Source of the DNA: Meghimatium bilineatum
Taxonomy: Eukaryota > Mollusca > Gastropoda > Stylommatophora > Philomycidae
Direction of reading: 5' to 3'
DNA: 64,000 bases
Assembly (NCBI GenBank): GCA_034231615.1
Contig: CM067314.1
Span: forward strand, 13,457,415 to 13,521,414
Position numbers and translations under genes: made by a program. This document shows, piece by piece, positions 1-12,215 of this stretch (position 1 is its first letter; every line of letters starts with the position of its first letter). Under the pieces are notes generated by a model. The model did no database searches, was not told where the DNA came from, and saw only the letters and a list, made by a program, of their open reading frames with translations.

Positions 1-226
1 GTCTCAAAGCATGCTGCGCAAGATAGAAAAGAACATTTTGAGAAAGGAATGGGTTGTGTTATTGAACAACTCAGTTGTACAGAATACTACATGGATATAC
101 TGCCTGGTTCACGCTGGAGTCAGAGGAAACGAAAGAGCTGACTCATTGACAGGGAATGACAGTACAGTACTGAAAAGAGATCCAGCTGACTTAATTAAAG
201 CAGTCATAAATTCATTGCAAAATGAA
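1..226 (+). mobile_element. LINE-C RNase H fragment (continues at 515-585)
   Basis: An open frame reads MLRKIEKNILRKEWVVLL... and HAGVRGNERADSLTGN, the C-terminal half of an RNase H with its last catalytic Asp. It is closest to the minus-strand copy at 62,840-63,215. A SINE-A copy splits it at 226/515 with a 13-bp target duplication. Confidence 0.8.
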
Positions 227-501
227 CGCCCGTGTGTTGCCAGGGCCCAAAAGGGGAGCAAAGAATAGCAACACTGTTTACCTTCCACGCATGTCGTAAA
301 ATGCGAATAAGGACGTTATGGGATGGAGTTGGCTGTCCCATCCCATATAGGGTCAGTGACCCAAAGCCATGCTGAAGTCAGATGTGTCAGGCCGAAAGGT
401 GCAGATATCACAGCAATGCTGTAAACAATGATACAACGCATTCCATTCTCCGGACTACATCCTGCTAATCTACAGGAGTTTGAGAACGAACGCAGAAGAA
501 G
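227..501 (+). mobile_element. SINE-A copy, full-length, 13-bp TSD
   Basis: Starts CGCCCGTGTGTTGCC and ends CGAACGCAGAAGAAG. Flanked by ATTGCAAAATGAA (214-226 and 502-514). Inserted into a LINE-C RNase H. Confidence 0.9.
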
Positions 502-589
502 ATTGCAAAATGAAGATGTTGACAATGAGACTGAAAATGTACACATGCAAAGAAAGACAAATTGAAATTATTAGAGGAGGGTAGAAAAT

Positions 590-735
590 GTACTCTTTTT
601 GCAAAGAACAGAAGATCACATAATCAACACCTGACTGGGACTTTGGGGGTCTACATATACTCGAATGGCTGCTGAGATGGAGAGCGGAGCACTTATGGGG
701 ATGTCCTGTGTGCTATGATGTTAGTTTCTAATCAA
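590..735 (-). mobile_element. SINE-C 3' fragment
   Basis: The minus strand matches 62,570-62,700 (CCCATAAGTGCTC, TCAGCAGCCAT, GTCAGGTGTT). Its CTTGATTAGAAAC boundary touches the LINE-A tail, so LINE-A probably inserted into it. Confidence 0.75.
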
Positions 736-3700
736 GAATCTTCTTCTTCTTTCGTTCACTTGAAACATCTGTAATTCTGTCTCCTTAATAAAACTCACTG
801 TCTTTTGTAGTTCATACAGTGTCCCATAGAGTTTTGATTCCAATGTTGTTTCCTCTGGCCAATATGTCTGCCTCAGCATTTCATGCTCAGAACACTCTTG
901 AAGTATATGTTTGGCACTCTGTGCTGCCTGTCCATATGTACACATGGCCATGTTGCCAATCTTTAACTTTGTATACATGTGACTGCGGATTCGGTTGTGT
1001 CCTGTTCTGAGACGTAGAATTATAACTTGTTCTGGTCTGTTCATAATATGATAGTCATCTTGTGTTGGTGTTTGTGGCTTTCTTATTGACTTGATCATCT
1101 GTTTTTTTTTCTGATGGTAGGTGATTGGTATATCTGGTTGGTCTTCGGCAGCACCTTCCTTAGCCAGTTGGTCTGCTTTTTCATTTCCTGGTATTCCACA
1201 GTGAGAGGGTATCCACTGCATGGTTACCCAATACTGGTAAGACAATTCACTAAGTAGTTTTTTCAAGTCTGTTAGTTTTCCAGACTGGAGAGCTTAAAGC
1301 ACTGACCTTGCATCTGTCAGGAATACCACAGGCTGTAGGTCAGAGTTGGAGTTCAGCAGTTTTTTAGCTGCCACACTAATTGCCTGGATTTCAGCATCAT
1401 AATTATTGCAGAATTTTCCTGTTTTTGTTCTTATGGTATCTCTAGGCTTGTGTGGATATTCTATATATACACCTGCACCTCCATTCCTCACGGCATTCTG
1501 TGCTGACCCATCTGTGTATACTCTGACCCATATATCTTGTGGATATTCCTCATCCAGGAAACTGAGGATGACTGTCCTTCGCTGCACACTGTTCTGTTCG
1601 TCCTCGCTTAGTATTCCTTTCACATGGGTCTGAATGTATATTGGCATTCCATGCCTTTCACTCCACAGGGTTTGTTCTGGTACAGGCCTTAAGGGGCTGT
1701 CAACTTCAGGTAGGTCTGTAAATTGTCTGCGGAGTCGTTTCAGTCGCCCCGGTGCTAGATTTTGGAATCTTTCCTTCATTGGATGACTTGGCATACACTG
1801 AAACTTTTCTGCTTGAATTAGTACTTTTGTGTCTCTGCGTTCGCCAAGTGTTTGCATTCTTCCCATTTTCTGCATCTCTGCTATGGGTGTTGATTTCATT
1901 GCTCCCAACATTATTCTAAGTGCCTGGTTTTGCACTTTATCTAGATCTTGTAATGTGGTGTTTGATGCAGAACACCATGCAGCTGAACCATATTCCAGGT
2001 GTGGTCTTATGCCTTGCTGGTAAACTTTACTGAGTATATTTCCACTTGCTCCCCATGTGGTTCCACTTAGTTTTATCAGGATAGCTAACTTCCTCCTGGC
2101 TTTTGTTGTTGCTTTGTTTATGTGCTGCTTCCATATCAGTTTATCATCAAAAGTAACTCCGAGGTATGTTGGTTGTTTGTCTTCTTTCAAGAGCTCTCCA
2201 TCTATTTTTATATGACCGGCTTTTTGTTTTGGTGAGAGGGTAAAGAGTGTAGTGCTGCACTTATCTGTGTTAATGCTGCTGCACCATCTATTAGCCCATA
2301 AGGTTAGGGCATCGATAGCTCTTTGTATTTGTTTAGTGGCCACTGTCGCATGTTCTTCCGTGCACCATATCACCAGGTCGTCAGCATACATTGCCACTTT
2401 GATAGTGTGGTAGTTCAGCAACTAGGTCATTGATGTAAACCAAGAAAAGTGTGGGGGACAGGACTCCAAGATGCAGTAGGTCTTTCTTGCTCTTCTGAAC
2501 ATCCAATTGTACCCTGGCTCTTCTATTTTGCAGGTATGCTTTTACCGATTTGTACATTCTTGAGTTAACCCTGCAATTTCGCAATTTCTTTAAGAGTCCT
2601 TTTCAAACCTTGTCAAATGCTTTTCTGGGATCTATCGATGCTGCTAGTACAGTTTCTTATCTTGGAACACATCCTCAATCTCTTGGGAGAGGTAGGTTGC
2701 CTGATCTTCAGTAGAGTAGACTGTCTGAACCCTACGATACCAGAAGGTTTTCACTTTCAAGGTAACACTGCATCCTAAGATTGATAATGCATTCCATTGT
2801 TTTGCATAGACCGCTTGTTAATCTGATGGGCCTGTAATTGGAGACTGTGTTGCCATCTTTTCCTGATTTGAGGAATGGTATCATTATTGCTTCCCTCCAT
2901 GCCTGTGCTCCAGCTTGTGTTGAACGCAGTAGCTTTGCTCTTGCTGCAGTTCCCAGGTTTTTAATCATTTCATTGGACACTCCATCAGCTCCAGGGGACT
3001 TTTTCATTTTCAATTTGGATATTGCATGCTCCAGTTCTTTCATTGTGATTGGTGCCTCATGACTTCAAGTTCGCTTTGTCCAATGTTTTGCTGGTTCTCT
3101 TGAACCCCCGTGTTTTTATGGACTAAGTCTGATGTTGTAGTCTTCTGCAAAGTAATCAGCTGTAAGTTTACCTGTTAAAATATTTATATCTTTATAAAGT
3201 GTGACCTTGTATTTCTCCCTGTACCGTCATCATTTAGTTGTGTTACTAGTTTCCATAATTATTTAGTGCCTCTTTCAAGGTTCAGCAGTTCTATTTTTTT
3301 CTTTCCAGCTGCTCAGTCTAGCATGTAACTTGGCTCTTTGAAATTTAGTCTTTGTTTGCTATTTGTTGTGAATTTCTTGGCTAGGTCTGTTCTCTGCTTG
3401 CGGTCTAGATGTTTCCATATTATTTTGTAGCTTCTCCAATTCATCATTCCATTAGGGTTTGTAGTTTTTGCATGTTCTCCCCCCCCCCCATGGTATGGTT
3501 TTACTAGCAACATGTAGTATGCATCTATTAAATTAACTCACTGCTCTATTGATCTCTTTGTGCTCGTTTAGGTCCTTAACTAGAACACTGGTTAAATGCA
3601 GGTACATTTTCCAGTCTGCCTCATTCTGCCTAGTGAGTATGTTGATGTCCTTGATATGTTCATTGTGGATTTCTAAAAATACTGTTCTGTGGTCACTGCC

Positions 3701-4685
3701 TCCCAAGCTGCTTTCCAACGACACGTGTGATGTTCAATTCTTCATCATCTTCATGTTCGTTCTCAAACTCCCGCTGGATCTCTCTTGTAGCAGGACAATG
3801 CACTTACTTCCAGCAGGATATAGTCCAGAGAATGGAAATGCGTTGTGCCGTTTTATTTGCGCCAATGGCCCGGCACATCCGTCTTCGGCGGTTGATGTTC
3901 AAGGCCTGGTGAGTGGAATGTCAGGTCTGGTGTAGAGATTTTGTTCCATGTTCTCCAGTAGAAGGTTGGTGAGTCTGCTGGCTGGTTAATAAGTATGAGA
4001 TTATTTTCATCCTGAGAGTTTTTGTTGAAGTCACCACACACCATAATACTCTCTCTTTTTCTGGGATTGTGTCTAGTGCCAATGGTCTATTATTTGGGCA
4101 GTAGTAGTTTAGGATATGGAATTCTGTACTGTCTGTCTTTAGGTGGAGCATCTGGTATTCTGCCCCCTCCATATACACTTCTAGCTGAGATGCAGTGATA
4201 TATAGGCCTATTTGTCAGAATTATATACCTTCGTCTGTTCTTTCCGTCTGATCAGTAGCACTGGGCACTAGTATTCTCTGATTTTAAAGGCTATATCGAT
4301 GCTGAGGTGTGTTTCTTGAATACAGCATACATTAACTTGTTTATCACATAGGATATTTTCAAGCTCCAATTTTTACTGTATCCATCTGTTTTGCTGTTGA
4401 CACCCTCAGCATTCTAGTGCATTATTTTTATTGGTTGTTGGTTTGTTTGGACAGTAGCTCTATTCCCTTGCCTCCTGGCTCCTCGGAGCAATTGAGAACC
4501 TTCAGTAAGTGAGGTTGGGCCCGGCACCGTCCCTGTCTGAACATACGTCACAGTGCAGGCACAATAACTATTATTTCATATTGATATCTTCCAATTATGT
4601 CTTGTACGTGGCATCTCGATTAATTGTGTGCCTTTTGACTGGTTGCCCCCGTCTTCAACACCCTGCTTACTTGGGTAAGACAAAC
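733..4685 (-). mobile_element. LINE-A, near full-length decayed copy
   Basis: On the minus strand this copy parallels the intact LINE-A from its (GAA)n tail (733-745) through the RNase H (721-1,640), RT (1,640-3,060) and endonuclease (3,530-4,420), and into the 5' leader (about 4,590-4,685). Frameshifts and small deletions break the frame into at least seven pieces. The region around 3,060-3,310 is especially rearranged. The catalytic YADD is still readable at about 2,390. It carries a SINE-B insertion at 3,738-3,892. It is a dead copy, but it confirms that the leader is a real part of the family. Confidence 0.92.
3738..3892 (-). mobile_element. SINE-B copy, 10-bp TSD
   Basis: Inserted in the LINE-A endonuclease region, flanked by TGATGTTCAA (3,728-3,737 and 3,893-3,902). 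On the minus strand it runs from CCGAAGACGGATGTGCCGGG to GAACATGAAGATGATGAA. Confidence 0.9.
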
Positions 4686-4962
4686 ACCAATCCTGTGTTT
4701 ATTATTAATCCACCAGCTCAATTTGCTTTTTAACAGGGCAGTATGTAAACAGCATAGTAAGTCCTCCGTGTATGTCTTTTCATCTGGGAACACTCCTTGC
4801 AACGGTAATAACAAACGTATCCGTCGAAGTACAATTATGCAGCAATTTTGTAACTAGGAATACTGCGGTAGAAATTACAAAACATTTCGGATCGGCGCAG
4901 ATTTCTTAAAAAGTGTGAAAAGTAGGCCCATTGAAAGAACAGCAATAAATTATTATTATCAT
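4686..4962. other. No recognised feature
   Basis: Sequence between LINE-A and RTE-1. No coding or repeat match seen. Confidence 0.5.
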
Positions 4963-5875
4963 TATCATCATCTGGTGCCATGCCGGCTGGCATAGGCGGT
5001 CATGGCTCTCCACAGCTCTCTGTCCACAGTATTATGTATCAAGGTCGTTGTTGTTTCTTTGCTGTGCCAGGTTGTCAAACTGTCTAATATTTTCTCACGT
5101 TGTCGCCCTCTGTCTCTGTTGCCTTCAATTTTGCCTGTTGTGACTATGTTATCCAAACCTGCCTGTCTCACGAAGTGGCCAAAAAAAGAAGATTGCCTTT
5201 TTCTTATATTATTGATTAAGGTCCATTTCGCATTTGACTCTTTCAACACCTGTACATTAGTTTTTCTGGCAGTCCATTATATTCTCAACATTCTTCTGTA
5301 GAACCACATCTCTGTTGCCTCTAATATCTCACTTTCCAGTTTGTTTATTGTCCAAGACTCGCACCCATATGTTAATATAGGAGTTATATAGCACTGCAGA
5401 ACTCTCTTCCTCACCTCTAATGACAAGGTCATATTAACAATATATTTTTCATTTTTCTGAATGTTGTTTTTGCCTGTCCTATTCTGCTTCTTATTTATGT
5501 TGAACTTCTTCCATCTGCTGTAATCGTTGTACCTAAATATTTGAATTGGTGGATCTGTTTTAATACTATTTCATTCACTTTGATCTTGCAAGGTGTATTA
5601 TTTTGTTTCTTTAAAATAACCATTACTTCTGTTTTCTTGATATTTAGGAAGAAGCCTTTCTCTTTACTTTGAAGGTCTTCCTCACTTTTTGCAATCAGAA
5701 CAGTGTCATCCGCATATCTCAAATTATTTATGTTATGTCCTCCCACCGATATTCCTGGGATATCTACTATTGCACGCAATATGTTTTCACTGTATAAACA
5801 GAATAGGTCTGGTGAAAGCACGCATCCCTGTCTGACTCCTTTCTCTGTACTTTCATTATTATTATAATCGAATTA
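4963..5875 (-). mobile_element. RTE-1 LINE fragment (RT palm to 3' end)
   Basis: The minus strand starts at the RT motif GVRQGCVLSPDLFCLYSENI, passes LRYADDTVLIAKSEEDL and KKTEVMVILKK, then FKYLGTTITADGR, and continues to FFGHFVRQAGLDNIVTTGKI and the REKILDSLTTWH end, closing with a TGATGATAATG-type tail. The endonuclease is missing. It resembles RTE-like endonuclease/RT proteins widespread in invertebrates. Confidence 0.88.
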
Positions 5876-5929
5876 ATTTCTTGTTCTATTATGTATGTTG
5901 ACGAGGCATTAAAGTTTGGCCGGGTGGGG

Positions 5930-6040
5930 GGGGGGCAAAGAATAGTAACACTGTTTACCTTCCATGCATGTCGTAAGAGTCGACTAAGGATGTTTAGGTG
6001 TAGAGTTGACTGTTCCATATCATATAGGGCCAATGACTAT
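5930..6040 (+). mobile_element. SINE-A 5' half
   Basis: Matches SINE-A from GCAAAGAATAG to ATAGGGCCAATGAC, preceded by a 10-base G-run. The 3' half is absent; LINE-B starts 25 bp later. Confidence 0.75.
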
Positions 6041-6065
6041 AATAAAAACAAGAACTTGTTTCCAT

Positions 6066-7325
6066 TTAGTTAGTCGTTGGATCATCGTCACTGCACTCCG
6101 GACAAGTTCATATGTGCTCAGATCTCTCCTTGAGTGTAGCCACCATTACACGTTGACCGACCATCACTCTCTCCCGCCCACAAAACCTTCCCCTCCAGCG
6201 ACACCACATCCCAAACCAAACCAAATTCCAGTCATGGAACAAGAGTCATCACTACCCATACAGTCATGTGTTCGTGAGTTTTCCGGTAGGGCGTTCAAAA
6301 TGTCTGCTCAATCCATCGCTCCACCAACAGCCGTAGTAATAGCGCGTGGGGCCAATCCATTTGCTCTCCCATTGTCCCGGCACAAAAACGAAAGTCACTA
6401 TACGCATACAGGAATTCTTCACTGCATCCAACCATCGCTCCAGAACGCACCCACCCCGAACTATCACAACCATGCCCATTGAATCGTTGAGCACGCAGGC
6501 ATGCTCGCAGATAGTCTGCGAGCACACCCGCTGCAAAGCATTGGCCACTGCCAAAATCTCCATTGTCATGCTGCCCGTCGCCCGAGCGAACGCACCACTT
6601 TCCTCTCTGATGGTCTCCCCCACCCTTGAGCCACGAAGACCCAGGCACCCACGACGTGTCTCCCAACCGACCCATCTGTATATATAATCATATCACCATC
6701 CCTGGAATGTTCACCGATCAGAGCGAGCACCTCCGACCGCCCCCATCCCGTATTCTTCATTGAGAGTTGTTATTACCGTGTTGGTTGTCGGACGACTAAG
6801 GGCGCACGACTCCATTCCGCACCAAGTAGCACATCTTCCATTATGCACACACTCTGTATAATATCCCTTGCGCGCCCCATCCACGACTCTCCTTTCTCAA
6901 GTCGATAGCCCTTCACTTTGATAACCCCAGGGTGCAGAGGATGTTCTCCATCAGCGGTGATCCATAGGCAGTCCCGCGACCTGCAGATCCGCACTCTCTG
7001 CTCTGGAGTTGGGCAGTCCAGCAAGTATCGCATAGCCCGTGCCGACGCATTTCCCGCACACCCCAAAATGATTCGCATTGCTTCACTCCGGACCCCATCC
7101 AATCTCTCTGTTTGAGTCCGACTCAGTGTCAGAATCGCCAGTGCGCACTCCACGACCGCCACCACCAATCCCCAATACAGCAGAAATGGCAGCCCCTGTT
7201 CACACTGAGCAGTAACCATAACCTTCATCGCCGCAAGACCTTTCTTTATAAGCCTTTACAATGATGTGGTCAACATGATCTTTGAAACCCAGACTGCGGT
7301 TCAACATAACCCTCAAACAACTCAT
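6066..7325 (-). mobile_element. LINE-B, 5'-truncated RNase H LINE
   Basis: Minus-strand fragments cover the post-RT region (AMKVMVTAQCEQGLPFLLYW, ILGCAGNASARAMRYLLDCP), the RNase H (IIYTDGSV) and the C-terminus, spread over several frames. The 3' end is a short TAAC-type tail (GTTAGTC at 6,070 on the + strand). It is paralogous to 31,832-33,130, and GC-richer than its surroundings. Confidence 0.85.
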
Positions 7326-7492
7326 TGCGCTGTTTCCATTTGGTGTATACCACCAGTGTTTACAAGGATCATAGTATTTAAATAAATGCTATATTAATCA
7401 ATAGTTCAATGTAATTGGTCTAATAATCAATAATTAATGTACAATACTCATAGTCAAGGAAATAAGTCTAACTGACTTTCAAAATTGACACA

Positions 7493-7629
7493 GGAGCCAT
7501 GCTGAAGTCGGATGTGTCAGACCGAAAGGTGCAAATATCGCAGCTGAGCTGTAAACCATGACACAACGCGTGTCGATCTATAGATCCGGATAATCTGCAG
7601 AAGTTTGAAAATGAACGCAGGGGAAGAAG
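7493..7629 (+). mobile_element. SINE-A 3' half
   Basis: Starts at AGCCATGCTGAAGTCGG and ends in the GAACGCAGGGGAAGAAG tail. 5'-truncated. Confidence 0.8.
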
Positions 7630-7734
7630 TAGAAAAGATACAGATTATATGACACAAGGCCTATGCGGCCTATTGTCAAATATATTGGGGAAAAGCATAT
7701 TGAAATAGTTCGGACACAGAGAATGAACACAATC

Positions 7735-7860
7735 GACCAGCAACCAAAGCATACAACATGAAAATGAAGGCCAATTGACCAGCAACAAGAGCATATAATG
7801 CTAAGAGAATGACAGCCAATTGACCAGCAACGAGAATACAATATGAGAATGGAAATACCA
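7735..7860 (+). repeat. Three short tandem units
   Basis: About 42-48 bp units around CCAATTGACCAGCAACAAGA, AGCATATAATGCTAAGAGAA. Origin not recognised. Confidence 0.7.
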
Positions 7861-8089
7861 CGAGGCAAGATGTCCAAGAAGAAGCTGGACGTCGCCGACG
7901 TCATAACATCAATGCATATCACACATCAAAACATGTCACAGACCCAAAACCGATCATTATCCAGATCTGCGACGCCTAACAACAAAAGCAGAGATAAGGA
8001 AGTCATTATTTGTTGGCCAAGATAGGAGACTGGGAAGGGGTGAAGAACAGTAACGACAACATGCAAAATTGAAACAGAGATCGATAGTA

Positions 8090-8490
8090 TGAGATGATAT
8101 TAGACAGTTTAACATCTTGCCATGACAGATAGCTTACAATGATTCTGATTCAAGATACAGGAAATAAAGAGATCCATGATTTACGCCAATTGACAACGAC
8201 AGCGCAAGACAAACGTAAACTTGTGACAGCTGAAATGGCATGATTACACAGAATCTTATGAATATCGTGAAGCCACTGAGGAATGAGGACATTAAACAAA
8301 GAACCGGCATCATTCCAATCTTGGAATATGTTAAGAGACAACAGATTAGCAGACTACCATCAGACCAAAGCGATATACTCATAATACTGCACAGATACAC
8401 AGTGAAGGCAGACCTAGAGGCCGACCACGAAAGCGGCGGACCACCGAAATAAAAAAAGCGAAAAATTTCGCAATATGCGGGAATATGAGG
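8090..8490 (+). mobile_element. RTE-2 LINE 3' fragment
   Basis: A decayed match to the family with TTxAQDKxKLVTAEMACLRR, then RTGIIPILEYVKRQQI and a RPRGRPRKRRT-like end. It has stops and frameshifts. Confidence 0.7.
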
Positions 8491-8920
8491 CACACACGAA
8501 GGAAACTTCCAGAAAACTTTTCTACCCCTGACACTGAAAGGCAACAAAGTGTTTAGCGAATAGATAGACATTGCACTTGATGATGAAGTTGTAATACGTT
8601 CAATTTCTGATACCAATTTTTTAGATAATGTACCGGGAATCACTATAGAAACACAAACAACAAAATGGCGGTCAACTTTGACACGGATAGGTACTATGTA
8701 GAAAGTATCCTTTGAAACAGATTTGCCGTGTAATATTGTTTAGTGTGTGAAATGTTGAACATAATAACTTCATTGTATAGACAAAAAAATATGAATTAAA
8801 TTGAACATAACAATTTTTGGTAGTTTTTCACGTTGAAAATAAATGTTCTTTCAGCATCGGTTACTAAATTACTACTCTACCTACTACTAAGTTAACTAAG
8901 TCCTAAGTTAGTTACTAGGT

Positions 8921-9692
8921 AGGTACTTGGACAAAATTGTCAAAATAATGCTACATAATTACAAATAATATAGTTGGATAGCCCTTAAAAATTGCAATTC
9001 AACGATACCTCAATCAAGTCTGTACAACCCTGAAAAAAGTTATGAATTTTTTTCTAATTAATTTGACATCAAAATAATTTACATGAAACAAATAGGAAGA
9101 TATAAATAAAACTTGTGACCACATAGTATAGTGTAGCTGAGCTGATAATTTCTGAATTATCTTTGTTATTTTCAATAATATAATACACAAACTATACATT
9201 TTTGTGTTCGTGAAGACAAGACGTTTATGTTGATCACATTTCTGCAATGTTCAGATGGTCACAGAGCAAATATAATATTCAAAATGGCTGCTTCTTTGCA
9301 TAATTATAATGAAAATAAATTAAATATGTATTAAATATAATAAAATACCACAAAATTATATATTTTTGTATTCACAAAGACAAGACGCATCTGTTGATCA
9401 CATTGCTGTGATTATCAGAATCATGTACAACTAATTAATATTCAAAATGGTAGCCAATTTGTATAATTAAAACAAATGTTGATGTTTTAAAAAAATTAAC
9501 TGCTGTTTTATGCATCCTCTTGTATCCTTAAAAGTTACATATATAAAAAGAAAAAAAATGGTTCAAGAACTTAATAAATCTAGTTTAAAACATGACACGC
9601 GACGACATCACTAAAAAGTAGTAAAAGTCACAAGAAATTTATATCCTAGGCAAATTTTTCCAAACACGCTAATCCTAGATGTCCAAGTACCT
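8921..9692 (+). repeat. AT-rich duplicated unit, copy 1
   Basis: Shares blocks with 10,560-12,215 over its whole length (for example GACAAGACG...GTTGATCAC, CTGCTGTTTT...ACATATATAAAAAGAAAAA). It is bounded by the 13-bp inverted repeat AGGTACTTGGACA (8,921-8,933 and 9,680-9,692). The interior repeats a GACAAGACG-TGTTGATCACATT module twice. No coding potential. Possibly a non-autonomous DNA transposon. Confidence 0.6.
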
Positions 9693-9819
9693 ATAGTAAG
9701 TAAGTAAGTTACTACTAAATTATAATTACTCTAAGTACTAACTACTACACTACTCAATTACAATTAGTACATGTTCTACTATGATGATCCTACTAAAGTT
9801 TAGTTAGTGTTAGGGCGCA

Positions 9820-10310
9820 ACTACGGATCAACTCTTCACTGTGGCCTTTGTTCTAGTTTCGAGGTATTACCTAACCTTTTCTTTCAGTGTGATCGCAGAA
9901 GTTGTAATTAAAATTAAAGTATGTTATTTGAAACAGAATACTAATTTGGCATTAGTATTTATATTAGGTGGGGGGGGGGCGGTAAGGGTTAGGATCAGTT
10001 ATAAATTAAAATGAATTAGTTATAAAAGTTATAATTATAAATGTGGTTGATATCGTTTGCGTCGGAAGATGAGACGTCACGGCATCCATTACTTTTATAA
10101 TACAGCATCCATTACTTTTATACAGCATCCATAAATTTTATATGGCATCCATTAATTTTATATGGCATCCATTAATTTTATATGGCATCCATTAATTTTA
10201 TATGGCATCCATTAATTTCATTGGGGTTTCAAGGAAATCCATGACGTTTTCTAGTTAAAAATTGTAACAGTGTGTGCTATTTATAGCACAGTGAAGAGTT
10301 GATCGGTAGT
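9820..10310. repeat. Inverted-repeat-bounded segment (possible MITE)
   Basis: ACTACGGATCAACTCTTCAC (continuing TGTG) at 9,820-9,843 is repeated inverted at 10,287-10,310 with one mismatch in 24. The interior holds a G-run (9,969-9,978) and a 20-bp tandem array. There is no obvious target duplication, so transposon status is unproven. Confidence 0.5.
10080..10222 (+). repeat. 20-21 bp tandem array
   Basis: Six to seven units of GGCATCCATTAATTTTATAT, with the first units diverged (CAGCATCCATTACTTTTATA). Confidence 0.9.
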
Positions 10311-10559
10311 TTTACCAGTGTGTTAGTTGTAACTGAGGTTACACACATAGATGACATACGGATGTGCACGGCCGATTGTGATTGCCAGTTATAAATAAAT
10401 ATTTTTATATACTACTAATAATAATAATCATATTAGGCCTAAATAACATAATATTCATATAACTATAATAAGAACTGTAATCTATATCTATAATCTATAT
10501 TCTTACTTATACGGTGCACAATAAGACATTCAAGAGTGTTATCCAGATCGAGCATAGGC

Positions 10560-12215
10560 CTATGATGGCACAATTTTCAAAATAGTATAATATTATTAAA
10601 AATACTACAGTTAGCTATCCCTTTAAAATTGTAATTAAACGATGCCCCAACCTGTACGATGCCTGTACGTCAATCCTAAAAAAAAATTATAATTTTTTTC
10701 AAATTAATTTGGCATCAAAATAATTCACATGAAACATATGGGAAAATATAAACTAAATTTGTAACAACAAAATAATTAACATGAAACATATGGGAAAATA
10801 TAAACTAAACTTGGGACCACAAAATAGACTTTTGATAGAGCTAAGATGATAATAATATCTGAATTGTCCTAGTTTATTTTCAATATAACAATGTACAAAT
10901 TAAACATTTTTGAGTTCGGAAAGACAAGATGCAACTGTTGATCACTTTACTGGAATTTTTGGATGGATACAGAACTAATTCTTATTAAAAATGGCAGCTA
11001 AGTAGCATAATTAGGGTAGCCTGGGGTAAAACGGCACACGGGGCAGCAGGTTTTTCCTGAGGCTATGGATTTTTCAATAGCACACATGACTAGGTGAAGC
11101 GCCAACATTCCAATCTTTAATACAAAGAAATGTGATAGGTCAAGGACGAGACAATTTTTAACAATGCAGAATAATATTTTTCACTACATTTGATCTATTC
11201 TTTGCACAACTTCTCGCACTCTGCCTGCTGTTATAATTATTATCGTGATTTTTAAAATGTTTAAACTGAAATATATATTGTGTTTTTAAGTACATTATTT
11301 TGTCAGGATACTTTGTTTTTCATCGGAATTTATGATTGTTGCTAAAAATGTGATTTTGGGAAATATGGTGCATGTTTATTGGGGTAAAATGACGCATACA
11401 AAATTTATGAAAAATTGCTGATGTAACGAGGAAGTTGCAGATGCCGACCTAAAACTGGGAGAGACTGATATATATATGGTTATAAAGATCATCCAGCCTT
11501 ACAAAGGCATTATAAGCTTTAAAACAGAACTTGCAAACTATTTCTTATTCAAACTTTTTTTTCAGAGTAAAGTTACGAAACTAGGTCTATCTATTTATTC
11601 TATCTATTCTTTGCACACATTTACACACTGCCAGTGTCTTGGGACCTGTCGCTGTGGTGATCACCCTAAATTTGATAATGGTTTGAATTACCTTTTTGCC
11701 TGCACCATTTTGCCCCCAAAAATGGGCCAAGATGTTCTTTTGTACGTGCTTTCAAAAAATCTCTTATTACTGTACAAGTAGCTGTATGTTTTCAATACTG
11801 TCACTAATGTTAGATAGATGGATAAACTATAGACTGATTGCAGTTTGGTCTCTCATAGTTAAGTCTAATTGTCAGAATATGCTAAAGCTTGAAAAGTGCG
11901 CCATCTTGCCCCAAGCTACCCTATAATTGCAATAAATTATTGATCTATTAAACATAATTAGATACCACAGCAACTATATATGTGTGTGTTGACAATGATA
12001 AGATGAATCTGTTAATCATATTGCTGTGATTCTCAGATGCATGTACAACTAATTAATATTAAAAATGTCGCCAATTGGCATAAATAAAGCAAATGTGATA
12101 TTTAAAAAAAAATGAACTGCTGTTTTCAGCCACGTTGAACGTTTGTAAAATATACATATATAAAAAGAAAAATATCTTAATAAATCTACAAATTAATAAG
12201 CCTACAAGAATTTTC
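10560..12215 (+). repeat. AT-rich duplicated unit, copy 2 (split by TIR transposon)
   Basis: A diverged paralogue of 8,921-9,692 in the same orientation, 1.6 kb downstream. It contains a 60-bp internal duplication near 10,720-10,810 (ACATGAAACATATGGGAAAA twice) and the 908-bp transposon at 11,014-11,921. Its outer inverted repeats are not preserved. Confidence 0.65.
11014..11921. mobile_element. Non-autonomous DNA transposon, TA target, 26-bp TIRs
   Basis: A 908-bp unit starts GGGTAGCCTGGGGTAAAACG and its complement ends the unit as GGGTAGCTTGGGGCAAGATG. 21 of the first 26 positions match and all five mismatches are transitions. TA dinucleotides flank it (11,012-11,013 and 11,922-11,923). 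The surrounding sequence is a diverged duplicate of 8,970-9,600, which lacks the insert and reads straight across the site with a single TA (GCATAATTATAATGA). The interior has no recognisable transposase. Confidence 0.85.

Noticed and set aside
6264-6687. Overlapping long open frames on both strands
   Set aside because: They are shadow frames of the LINE-B RNase H region, which is GC-rich and therefore poor in stops.
11476-11781. Transposase ORF inside the TA-target transposon
   Set aside because: The 101-codon frame has no HTH or DDE motif and is compositionally like its surroundings.
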